A stretch of DNA of 6,272 bases. Origin: an uncultured Eubacteriales bacterium. Lineage in GTDB: Bacteria; Bacillota; Clostridia; Oscillospirales; Acutalibacteraceae. Positions 1-6,090 of the stretch are shown here, piece after piece. The first letter of the stretch is position 1; the number at the start of each line of letters is the position of its first letter. The DNA lies in assembly GCA_900321595.1 (NCBI GenBank), contig ONWP01000023.1:1-6272 (forward strand). Reading direction: 5' to 3'. The notes beneath the pieces were generated by a model. That model did not search any database, had not been told where the DNA came from, and saw nothing but the letters and a program-made list of their open reading frames with translations. A program made the translations under genes and the position numbers.

Positions 1-649
1 CCTCGTCGGACCAGGATAGCACCTGCAGATCCTTGACGCGCGCGATATCGCGCATGCGGATCTCCGTATGGCGCGAATGCGGCACGAGATAGCGGTCGTC
101 CAGCCCGCGCATCAGCGGATGCAGCGTGTCCAGCGGCCGGTGCGCGAATACGCCGGAGATCTTCTGCGCCAGCTGATACTTCGGCAGGCCGTACCGGTGA
201 TAAAGACCCGCCTGCGCGCCCCAGCAGATGTGGAAGGAGGAGTAGACGTTGCGGTCGGCCCAGTCGAAGATGGCGCAGAGCTCGTCCCAGTAGTCCACGT
301 CCTCGAAGGGCATCTGCTCCACCGGCGCGCCGGTGACGATCAGCCCGTCGTAGCGCTGATCCTTCACCTCGTCGAAGGTCTTGTAAAAGGTCGTCAGATG
401 CTCCTTGGCGACGTGGGTCGCCTCGTGGGTGGCGGTCTGCAGCAGCTCGACGTCCACCTGCAGCGGACTGTTGCTCAGCAGGCGCAGGATCTGCGTCTCC
501 GTCTCCATTTTGGTGGGCATCAGGTTCAGCAGCAGGATGCGAAGCGGACGGATGTCCTGCGTCTCGGCGCGCTGCTGCGTCATCACGAATACGTTCTCAT
601 GCTCCAAAAAGGTCTTTGCCGGCAGTCCGTCGGCGATTTTGATCGGCAT
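1..649 (-). CDS. metA: Homoserine O-acetyltransferase, MetA/HTS family (3' end outside window)
   Basis: This cytoplasmic enzyme acylates the hydroxyl of L-homoserine, committing it to methionine synthesis. The first 216 codons are visible, against about 300 in the family, so the C-terminus runs off the left edge. The protein starts MPIKIADGLPAK and keeps family blocks in register with E. coli MetA: LNLMP with Lys47 (41-47), LLSNSPLQVDVELL (57-70), DGLIVTGAPVEQ (101-112), the nucleophile Cys142 in FHICWGAQAGLYH, and a VPHSRHTEIR segment (189-198). The catalytic His and Glu near 235-237 would lie beyond the window. Residue 111 is Glu; from known work on the family, Glu111 goes with acetyl-CoA and Gly111 with succinyl-CoA, so I call it an acetyltransferase. 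The start is fixed by a good ribosome binding site 7 bases upstream and by alignment to the family N-terminus. It lies 16 bases after the DUF5696-type gene and is probably co-transcribed with it. No frameshift is seen. Confidence 0.95.
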   Translation of the reverse strand, partial: MPIKIADGLPAKTFLEHENVFVMTQQRAETQDIRPLRILLLNLMPTKMETETQILRLLSNSPLQVDVELLQTATHEATHVAKEHLTTFYKTFDEVKDQRYDGLIVTGAPVEQMPFEDVDYWDELCAIFDWADRNVYSSFHICWGAQAGLYHRYGLPKYQLAQKISGVFAHRPLDTLHPLMRGLDDRYLVPHSRHTEIRMRDIARVKDLQVLSWSDE

Positions 650-656
650 ACGCTGT

Positions 657-662
657 CTCCTT
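657..662 (-). promoter_or_regulatory. Ribosome binding site of metA
   Basis: On the minus strand AAGGAG sits 7 bases before the metA ATG, inside the 16-base gap after the upstream stop codon. It supports the chosen start and shows that metA has its own initiation site within the operon. Confidence 0.8.
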
Positions 663-665
663 CCG

Positions 666-2921
666 TCAGGCTTCGATCCTGACGCTTGAATAGGGTTTTA
701 TGATGATGTTGCCGTCGGTCGTCTTGACCGTGGCGTTGTAGTTGATGTAGATGCTGACGCCGCCCTCGTACGTCACCTTGTAGACGCCGGTGAGCGGTTC
801 GCCTTCGCTGTCCGTTGTGACGCGCTCGTGGGAAAGCATGGCTCTGCCGGACAGATCGCCGAGCGCCGCGGCCGATTCGTGGAAGAAGTCCACGACCTCG
901 GACAGCTTGTCGTTCTGCACGTAATAGCCGTAGTTGAAGATGCTGTCGGGGGAGAAGACCCACGCGAAGGACGGCATCATGCCGTATTCAATGCTCTTGA
1001 GCATCTCGAACCGGTAAAGCTTGTCGCCGGCGTCCACGGGCTCGCCGCTCATGGTCACGCTCCCGTGCAGGATCAGCTGTGAAAACGGGATCGGGTAGTA
1101 GGCGTCGGATTCGAGATAGGCGGTATTCGTGTCCATGTGGCTGACGCTTTCGGCGCTGTACAGAGTGTACAGATTGCCGCCGTCCACCGTCAGACGCGTT
1201 TTTTCGCTCGTCGCCTGCAGCAGCGACGCGACGTCGTCTCTGGCCTGCGCGCGGGTGCGGTACCCGTCTGAATAGAGGATCGTGCCGGCGTCCGTCACGC
1301 AGAGTCCGTCGAAATCCGTCGTGTACTTGCTGCGCAGGAAACCGGGGTACTGCTCCAGCAGCCGTTCCAGCCGCGTCAAATACATCTCATAGGTTTTGTT
1401 CTGCGAATAGAGCGCCTCGTTCTCATTGAGCTGTCCGGTCAGCGCCAGATCCGCGCCGATCCTGGCGGACAGGCGGGCGTTCGTGTGATCCTGCATCGCC
1501 AGCGGATCGCTCACCCTGCAGACGCTTTTGCTGCCGGAGAGGTCGAACGCGGACGCGTTGTCGGCGTAGCTGCGCCCGGCGCTGAAGATGTCCACGTCCG
1601 GGTACAGCCGGTAGCCCAGCGCGCGGATCGTGCCCTCCAGCTCCTCCATGGCGCTGTAGGAGCCGATCTCCGGGGCGATGCGCGTCGAATACAGCTCGTC
1701 CTGCGCGAGGCCGCCCTTGAACGCGCCGCTGTAGCGCACGGCCACGTCGTCCACGCCGCGCCCCTTGAGCGAGGAGAGCATCTCCCGCAGCGAGGAGGCC
1801 GGGGAGAGCGTCTCGCCGCCGGCGGCGCCCACGATTGTCAGATGCATGGCAAACGCGTCCGGATCGGAAACCGTTCTGCGCAGCAGGCCCTGCTGCAGCA
1901 GCAGATCCCGCAGCGCGGCGGCCATGCCGGAGTAGTCGGCGTCCTTCCCGGACAGGAACATATATGTGACCTGCAGATCCGTCTGCGCGGCCTGTCCCAG
2001 GTAGACGGCGTTTTCCCCGCGGTATTGCGGCGCCGGCGCGAAGGAGGCGTACACGCGGCTGTATTCGCCCTCGCCTGCGCGGTTCGCCCGGATCACGGCG
2101 TATTCGCTGCCGCCGGTGATGAGGGCGGCAAAGGCGCTGTCGCCGCGCTTGAAGCCGAAGACCGGCAGCGCCGCGGCCGGGTTCGCGGAAACGCCGCAGG
2201 CCGGGTCGCCGCCGTATACGTCGAAGGCGGCCTGACGCGTATTCTCGTCGATATAGCCCAGATCCATGACCGCGCCGGAGCCGTCGGGCAGCACGATGTA
2301 GTCGCTGCGGGCGTCGTCGGCCGCGCCGAGCAGCGGCAGCAGGGTCACGTCGGTAACGGTCCAGTTCCGGGCGCAGACCAGCTTCTCCGCGGGCACCGTG
2401 ACCGTGAGCGTCTGGCCGGAGAGCGCGTACCGCAATGTCAGACTGCACCAGACGTCGCCGTCAGATACGGCGTCGGCTTTTTTCTGCGCCGTATCGCGGT
2501 CCGCCGCCATGACGTAGGTCACGTCGACGCCCGCGTCCGTCAGATTATAGCGCGCCGTTCCGAACGCAACGGCGTTATTCTGGGAATCCAGGCGATAGCT
2601 GCCGCCGCTGCCGGTGAGCGTGACCGCGACCGGATAGGCCATGGCGTCCGCGTTGTCTCCGAGCGTCCGCCACACGAAGCCGGTCGTGCCGTCGAGGAGC
2701 TTCGGCGCCATTGTGACCCGATCCATATACATGGACAGATACTGGGCGCTGCGTACGGGCTCGCTGTCTTCCTGATCGGTGCGCAGCCGCTCCTCGCACG
2801 GGGTCGGATATACGGTCTCGGCCGGGGAGAGACGCTGTCCGGACACGCTCAGACGCGTACAGCCGCCGAAGGCAAAGCATACGCACAGGAGCATCGCGAT
2901 CACAGCGCGCGCGTGACGCAT
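666..2921 (-). CDS. DUF5696-type predicted lipoprotein, possibly glycoside-hydrolase-like
   Basis: A 751-residue protein, probably exported and lipid-anchored on the outer face of the membrane. Residues 1-20 form a signal peptide with an arginine-containing start, a hydrophobic core (AVIAMLLCVCFAF) and a lipobox-like FGGC ending at Cys21; Phe at -3 is slightly unusual. After a linker, residues about 65-200 look beta-rich. Next come DYIVLPDGSGAVMDLG (207-222), YGGDP (236-240) and LPVFGFKRGDSAF (252-264), which I recognise as DUF5696-family blocks. Residues about 345-690 alternate helices and short strands like a TIM barrel, with TDFDGLCVTDAG (535-546), VDGGNLYTLYSAE (579-591) and IPFSQLILHG (611-620). 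The end (712-751) is a beta-rich tail containing GVSIYINYNA. The barrel and a carbohydrate-active role are inference from these patterns; no catalytic residue can be named. The start has an AGGAGG site 8 bases upstream. It heads the operon with metA, and the reason for that pairing is unclear. Confidence 0.8.
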   Translation of the reverse strand: MRHARAVIAMLLCVCFAFGGCTRLSVSGQRLSPAETVYPTPCEERLRTDQEDSEPVRSAQYLSMYMDRVTMAPKLLDGTTGFVWRTLGDNADAMAYPVAVTLTGSGGSYRLDSQNNAVAFGTARYNLTDAGVDVTYVMAADRDTAQKKADAVSDGDVWCSLTLRYALSGQTLTVTVPAEKLVCARNWTVTDVTLLPLLGAADDARSDYIVLPDGSGAVMDLGYIDENTRQAAFDVYGGDPACGVSANPAAALPVFGFKRGDSAFAALITGGSEYAVIRANRAGEGEYSRVYASFAPAPQYRGENAVYLGQAAQTDLQVTYMFLSGKDADYSGMAAALRDLLLQQGLLRRTVSDPDAFAMHLTIVGAAGGETLSPASSLREMLSSLKGRGVDDVAVRYSGAFKGGLAQDELYSTRIAPEIGSYSAMEELEGTIRALGYRLYPDVDIFSAGRSYADNASAFDLSGSKSVCRVSDPLAMQDHTNARLSARIGADLALTGQLNENEALYSQNKTYEMYLTRLERLLEQYPGFLRSKYTTDFDGLCVTDAGTILYSDGYRTRAQARDDVASLLQATSEKTRLTVDGGNLYTLYSAESVSHMDTNTAYLESDAYYPIPFSQLILHGSVTMSGEPVDAGDKLYRFEMLKSIEYGMMPSFAWVFSPDSIFNYGYYVQNDKLSEVVDFFHESAAALGDLSGRAMLSHERVTTDSEGEPLTGVYKVTYEGGVSIYINYNATVKTTDGNIIIKPYSSVRIEA

Positions 2922-2929
2922 ACAGCACC

Positions 2930-2935
2930 CCTCCT
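2930..2935 (-). promoter_or_regulatory. Ribosome binding site of the DUF5696-type lipoprotein gene
   Basis: A perfect AGGAGG on the minus strand lies 8 bases before the ATG at 2921, within a longer purine-rich run (AGAAGGAGGGG). It supports this start and efficient translation. Confidence 0.85.
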
Positions 2936-2962
2936 TCTCGTCGTAAATTCAAATCAACCCTT

Positions 2963-2991
2963 ATTATAATACGCGAAGGCTTTAAAATCAA
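2963..2991 (-). promoter_or_regulatory. Sigma-A type promoter of the lipoprotein-metA operon
   Basis: On the minus strand a TTGATT -35 box (2986-2991) is followed after exactly 17 bases by a consensus TATAAT -10 box (2963-2968). The expected start point is near 2955-2957, giving a leader of about 35 bases, too short for a SAM riboswitch or T-box. An 8-base palindrome, TCAATTGA (2988-2995), overlaps the -35 box. Confidence 0.75.
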
Positions 2992-3032
2992 TTGAATGCG
3001 CGAAGAAAACGGCGTTTCGCGGCAGGTTTCTT

Positions 3033-3044
3033 TGAATTAATTCA
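3033..3044. promoter_or_regulatory. Perfect 12-bp palindrome between divergent promoters (possible operator)
   Basis: TGAATTAATTCA reads identically on both strands. It sits between the -35 boxes of the divergent promoters, 10 bases upstream of the plus-strand -35 box. The octamer TTTGAATT occurs at its left edge (3031-3038) and again in inverse orientation at 2946-2953. This is compatible with a dimeric regulator binding between the promoters, but the region is AT-rich and chance palindromes are plausible. Confidence 0.3.
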
Positions 3045-3054
3045 CAAAAAAGGC

Positions 3055-3083
3055 TTTACCTTTGCATTCGAAAATGCTATAAT
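3055..3083 (+). promoter_or_regulatory. Sigma-A type extended -10 promoter of the SEDS-like gene
   Basis: TTTACC (3055-3060), a 17-base spacer, and consensus TATAAT (3078-3083), preceded by TG one base upstream (TGCTATAAT), an extended -10. The expected start is near 3090, giving a leader of about 35 bases. The spacer contains the inverted repeat listed separately. Confidence 0.75.
3064..3077. repeat. Inverted repeat filling the promoter spacer
   Basis: GCATT, four bases (CGAA), then AATGC form a perfect 5-4-5 inverted repeat lying wholly between the -35 and -10 boxes of the plus-strand promoter. This is a typical position for a repressor site, but the arms are short and a role is only inferred. 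Confidence 0.3.
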
Positions 3084-3125
3084 ACATGATGTGAGAGAAT
3101 ATAGACAAGCGTTGGAGATGAAAAT

Positions 3126-4295
3126 ATGGTCAATACGAAACGAAGTCTCGCGAAATTGATCTGTCTGCTCTGCGGCATTGTGGGCGTGACGGCGATCCAT
3201 CTGGCGGCCTACTACGTGTCGCAGGAGACCGCTCTCAGCATTGGCAGAAATCTGCTCAGCGGCAAGGCTTACGTGATGATCATCGCGTTTTCGGCGGCGG
3301 CGGTCGCCGCGCTGCTCGGACGCGTGCTCAACAAGGTACTCAGCGGTCTGCTGTACGTCGGGTCCCTGGCTGTGATGCTGATGCACTGCTTCGGCGTCGT
3401 ACTGGGCACCATCACCAGACAGATCGCGCTGATCCCCCGTCTGGGCATGCCCCTCTATATGTATGTGATGCCGATGTGCATGCTGCCCGCTCTGGGCGTG
3501 CTGATCGGTCTTGTCAAGCGGTTCGACACGCGCTGGTTCTGCATCGCGACCGTTCTGGCGGTGGCGCCGGCGGCGTTCTGCGCGCTGTACTACGGCAACA
3601 CGCTGTACATCCTGCCCACGGTCGTTACGATCGGGCTCGTTCTGCTTTCGACAAAGCTTGACAAATACGCGCAGGCGCCCGGCTGGCTCTTCCTCGTCGC
3701 GGCTGTGCTCGCGATCGCCGCCGTCGGCGGATACCTCTTCTTCAAATACAAAACCAGCGCGGGCTTCGCGGAGCGGGCAAGCGCGATCCTGCATCCGGGC
3801 GCGCAGAGCGGCCTGAGCATGGCGCGGCAGGGGAACCTGATCGGCGCGAGCATGGCGACGGTAAAGGTCGGCTCCTCGCTGATGTACGCGGGCGACCATG
3901 TGACGCTCAATCTGGCGAATGCGGCGCTGTCTATCATCCTGAATCTGGGCTGGATCCCGTTCGCGATCGCCTGCGTCTGCCATGTGCTCATCGGCGTGAG
4001 CCTGATCCTCATGGCGCGCGAGTGCCGCGACAGGGGCGTCCGCTATACGATCCTGGCGATCGGCATCTACTGGCTGGTCGCGTGCGCCGTCGGCACCGCC
4101 GGAGACGTGCTGCGGTACTCCTCCGCGCTGACGATGCCGCTGTCCGGCATCTATCTGCAGGTCGTCATTCAGGCGCTGTTCCTCGGCATGTGCTGCGGCA
4201 TGTTCGCCTCTGATATCCATCTTCGCTGCACGACGCCCGAGGCGCCCGCGAAAACAGCGGAGGAAGCGCCGGACGGGGCGGAGGACGCCGCCTGA
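3126..4295 (+). CDS. Polytopic membrane protein, divergent SEDS-like (FtsW/RodA/SpoVE type)
   Basis: A 389-residue integral membrane protein with about ten predicted helices (near 10-31, 48-66, 71-95, 108-130, 137-156, 159-175, 186-206, 266-296, 306-326 and 337-360) and one long external loop (207-262) between helices 7 and 8. This is the topology of SEDS peptidoglycan polymerases. Further resemblance: GTITRQIAL (94-102) where SEDS proteins have a GA-RWI-LG motif; a RASAILHPGAQ block (217-227) like the R--FLNP motif; LNLGWI (272-277) like EELGFIG; and LTMPLSGI (335-342) near the TGIPLP site. The conserved TDF aspartate and the EE pair appear replaced by non-acidic residues, so catalysis is doubtful. 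The tail (370-389) is rich in Ala, Glu and Asp and probably cytoplasmic. GGAG at 3114-3117 lies 8 bases before the start. It is transcribed away from the lipoprotein operon, alone. It could instead be an unrelated ten-helix family; the membrane call is firm, the SEDS call moderate. Confidence 0.6.
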   Translation: MVNTKRSLAKLICLLCGIVGVTAIHLAAYYVSQETALSIGRNLLSGKAYVMIIAFSAAAVAALLGRVLNKVLSGLLYVGSLAVMLMHCFGVVLGTITRQIALIPRLGMPLYMYVMPMCMLPALGVLIGLVKRFDTRWFCIATVLAVAPAAFCALYYGNTLYILPTVVTIGLVLLSTKLDKYAQAPGWLFLVAAVLAIAAVGGYLFFKYKTSAGFAERASAILHPGAQSGLSMARQGNLIGASMATVKVGSSLMYAGDHVTLNLANAALSIILNLGWIPFAIACVCHVLIGVSLILMARECRDRGVRYTILAIGIYWLVACAVGTAGDVLRYSSALTMPLSGIYLQVVIQALFLGMCCGMFASDIHLRCTTPEAPAKTAEEAPDGAEDAA

Positions 4296-4305
4296 TCCCG
4301 TTTTT
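4274..4305 (+). terminator. Possible intrinsic terminator overlapping the stop codon of the SEDS-like gene
   Basis: GGCGG (4277-4281) pairs with CCGCC (4288-4292) around a six-base loop. CGG (4274-4276) can extend the stem to CCG (4298-4300) with a bulge that holds the TGA stop. Five T residues follow directly (4301-4305). The stem is interrupted, so the call is tentative. Confidence 0.35.
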
Positions 4306-4309
4306 ATCG

Positions 4310-4336
4310 CGGCCGCGCCGGCTGGCGCGGCCGTTT
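4310..4336 (+). terminator. GC-rich hairpin after the SEDS-like gene
   Basis: CGGCCGCGCC (4310-4319) and GGCGCGGCCG (4324-4333) form a perfect 10-bp stem with a four-base loop (GGCT), followed by only three T residues. The stem is very stable but the U tract is poor, so it could be a weak terminator or an RNA-end protector acting with the preceding T run at 4301-4305. Confidence 0.5.
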
Positions 4337-4417
4337 GCCGTCTCCCGGCAGCGCGGCGCCGGACGGAAGCGTTTGGCGATATTTGAAATTTTTTAACAAT
4401 TAAGAATCGATTTTGAC

Positions 4418-4446
4418 TTTACAAACAGCCAAAACAGTTGTATACT
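4418..4446 (+). promoter_or_regulatory. Sigma-A type promoter of the class III aminotransferase gene
   Basis: TTTACA (4418-4423), 17 bases, then TATACT (4441-4446). The roughly 40 bases upstream (4379-4417) are strongly AT-rich with A and T runs, like an UP element, which fits a strong promoter. A second possible -35, TTGACT at 4413-4418, has a 22-base spacer and is less likely. The predicted start near 4453 gives a leader of about 80 bases. In that leader GCCGC (4473-4477) can pair with GCGGC (4494-4498), enclosing an ACG/CGT pairing; I see no known riboswitch. Confidence 0.7.
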
Positions 4447-4523
4447 TAAAGATAGCTGTGAACGATCAGGCAGCCGCGTAGACGACACAGCGTGCGGCGG
4501 CCGACAAATATTTTCAACAATCG

Positions 4524-4528
4524 GGAGG
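4524..4528 (+). promoter_or_regulatory. Ribosome binding site of the aminotransferase gene
   Basis: GGAGG within GGGAGGAAA lies 7 bases before the ATG at 4536. This is a near-ideal site and decides the start. Confidence 0.85.
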
Positions 4529-4535
4529 AAACCAA

Positions 4536-6032
4536 ATGAGCAACGGTTACGGCATTTCGAACTGGCAGGACGCGAAGGACATTTACGCGCGTCTGGATAA
4601 CCTGACCTCGCAGCCCATCTACAGCATCTCTGACGATGAGCTCGCGCGTGTGCTGGATCACTTCGACACCAAGTGCGCAAAGTCCAAGGAGATCACCACG
4701 GAGGCCAAGCAGTACATTCCCGGCGGCGTGCAGCACAATCTCGCGTTCAACTATCCGTTCCCCATCTGCATCGAGAAGGCGGAAGGCGCGTATCTGTACG
4801 ACCGCGACGGCAACCAGTATATCGACTTCCTGCAGGCGGGCGGCCCCACCATCCTGGGCAGCAACTACAAGCCCGTGCGCGACAAGGTCATCGAGCTGAT
4901 CAAGACCTGCGGCCCCGTCACCGGTCTGTTCCATGAGGCTGAGCTGCTCCTGGCCAAGGAGATCAACAAGCATATGCCCAACGTCGAGATGTTCCGTATG
5001 CTCGGCTCCGGCACGGAGTCCGTCATGGCGGCCATCCGCGTGGCCAGAAACGCGACGAAGGCCAAGCGCATCATCAAGGTCGGCGGCGCGTACCACGGCT
5101 GGAGCGATCAGATGGTCTACGGCCTGAAGATCCCCGGCTCCCGCAGCTTCCTGGAGTCTCACGGTATTCCGCGCAGCTGCTACGGCACCACCGACGAGGT
5201 GCGTCCGAACGACCTGAACATGCTCGAGGCCATGCTCAAGCGCAACCGTCTGCGCGGCGGCACGGCGGCTGTCATCGTGGAGCCCGTCGGCCCCGAGAGC
5301 GGCACCCGTCCCATCGACTTCGACTACAATAAGGGCGTGCGCAGACTCTGCGACAAGTACGGCTGCCTGTTCATCTTCGACGAGGTCGTCACCGGCTTCC
5401 GCGTGGGTCTCGGCGGCGCGCAGGGCTACTTCGACGTCGTGCCCGATCTGACCATCTTCGGCAAGGTCGTCGCGGGCGGATATCCCTCCGCGGGCGGCGT
5501 CGGCGGCAAGAAGGAATTCGTCAGCGGCATGGCGGCCGGCGTCGGCACCATGATGAAGCGCGCCTACGTGGGCGGCACCCTGGCGGCGAACCCCCTGTCC
5601 AGCTTCGCGGGCTACTGCGCGATCCAGGAGATCGAGAAGACCGACGCCTGCGTCAAGGCCGGTCAGGCCGGCGACAGACTGGCGAACGGCCTGCAGCAGC
5701 TCGTCGACAAGTACGCGCTGCCCTTCGTGGTCTACAACCAGGGCTCCATCGTCCACCTGGAGTGCTCCGGCGCGATGAGCTTCGATTTCAGCAGCATGTT
5801 CCTGCTCGGCAGCGTGATCCCGCTGCTCAAGACCAAGCCCGAGATGCTTCGCCGCAAGGTCGCGATGGAAGAGATGGGCGCCGCCTACATGGCGCACGGC
5901 ATCGTGACGCTGGCCGGTTCCAGACTGTACACCTCTCTGGCGGACACCGACGAGGTCGTCGACGAGGCCCTCAACCGCTTCGAGGACGTGTTCAAGACCG
6001 TCACCGTCTGCACCCGCAACCTCGACAAGTAA
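4536..6032 (+). CDS. PLP-dependent class III aminotransferase, glutamate-1-semialdehyde aminomutase-like
   Basis: A 498-residue cytoplasmic enzyme of fold type I. Visible motifs: IPGGVQHN (61-68), like the start of the GSAM core; GSGTESVMAAIRVAR (157-171), the phosphate-binding turn; GGAYHGWSD (183-191), with the aromatic residue that stacks on the cofactor; VIVEPVGPESG (246-256); FDEVVTGFR (281-289), whose Asp282 should pair with the pyridine nitrogen; FGKVVAGGYP (308-317), whose Lys310 should be the Schiff-base lysine; and GGTLAANPLSSFAG (346-359). True HemL proteins are about 430 residues long; this one has about 50 extra N-terminal residues and no heme-synthesis neighbours. The family assignment is therefore secure but the substrate is not; it may be another amino-transfer or aminomutase reaction. 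The gene stands alone between its own promoter and terminator. All 30 lysine codons are AAG and codons are strongly biased to C or G endings, unlike the gene before it, suggesting high expression. Confidence 0.85.
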   Translation: MSNGYGISNWQDAKDIYARLDNLTSQPIYSISDDELARVLDHFDTKCAKSKEITTEAKQYIPGGVQHNLAFNYPFPICIEKAEGAYLYDRDGNQYIDFLQAGGPTILGSNYKPVRDKVIELIKTCGPVTGLFHEAELLLAKEINKHMPNVEMFRMLGSGTESVMAAIRVARNATKAKRIIKVGGAYHGWSDQMVYGLKIPGSRSFLESHGIPRSCYGTTDEVRPNDLNMLEAMLKRNRLRGGTAAVIVEPVGPESGTRPIDFDYNKGVRRLCDKYGCLFIFDEVVTGFRVGLGGAQGYFDVVPDLTIFGKVVAGGYPSAGGVGGKKEFVSGMAAGVGTMMKRAYVGGTLAANPLSSFAGYCAIQEIEKTDACVKAGQAGDRLANGLQQLVDKYALPFVVYNQGSIVHLECSGAMSFDFSSMFLLGSVIPLLKTKPEMLRRKVAMEEMGAAYMAHGIVTLAGSRLYTSLADTDEVVDEALNRFEDVFKTVTVCTRNLDK

Positions 6033-6049
6033 TCGTCTGAAACAATATG

Positions 6050-6079
6050 ACGGGAGACGCGTTTGCGCCTCCCGTTTTT
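6050..6079 (+). terminator. Intrinsic terminator of the aminotransferase gene
   Basis: ACGGGAGACGC (6050-6060) pairs with GCGCCTCCCGT (6065-6075) around a GTTT loop, with one A-C mismatch, and the final T begins a run of five (6075-6079). It starts 17 bases after the stop codon. On the opposite strand the downstream tract is poorer, so it probably serves the convergent gene only weakly. Confidence 0.85.
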
Positions 6080-6090
6080 ATGTGCTTGTT

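Noticed and set aside
68..682. Plus-strand open frame of 204 codons over metA
   Set aside because: It lies antisense to a clearly recognised MetA coding region and resembles no family.
1485..2969. Long plus-strand open frame of 494 codons opposite the lipoprotein gene
   Set aside because: Its translation is an Arg/Ala/Gly/Val/His-rich mixture with no recognisable motif. It lies antisense to a gene with a signal peptide, family motifs, promoter and ribosome binding site. Long antisense frames are expected in GC-rich genes.
3118..3159. Small 13-codon frame starting at ATG 3118, overlapping the start of the membrane protein gene
   Set aside because: Its ATG directly abuts the GGAG sequence, leaving no proper spacing, while the 3126 ATG is spaced at 8 bases. 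It could be a tiny leader peptide, but nothing supports that.
3042..4220. Minus-strand open frame of 392 codons opposite the membrane protein gene
   Set aside because: The translation is a Gln/Arg/His/Asp-rich composition typical of the antisense of a hydrophobic membrane protein, and it would extend across the divergent promoter region.
4453..4535. Possible riboswitch in the leader of the aminotransferase gene
   Set aside because: The leader is only about 80 bases with one weak interrupted stem, and I recognise no conserved riboswitch core or overlap with the ribosome binding site.
4446..5897. Long minus-strand open frame of 483 codons opposite the aminotransferase gene
   Set aside because: The Ala/Leu/His/Asp/Val-rich translation mirrors the strongly biased codons of the real gene, and it has no motif or initiation signals of its own.
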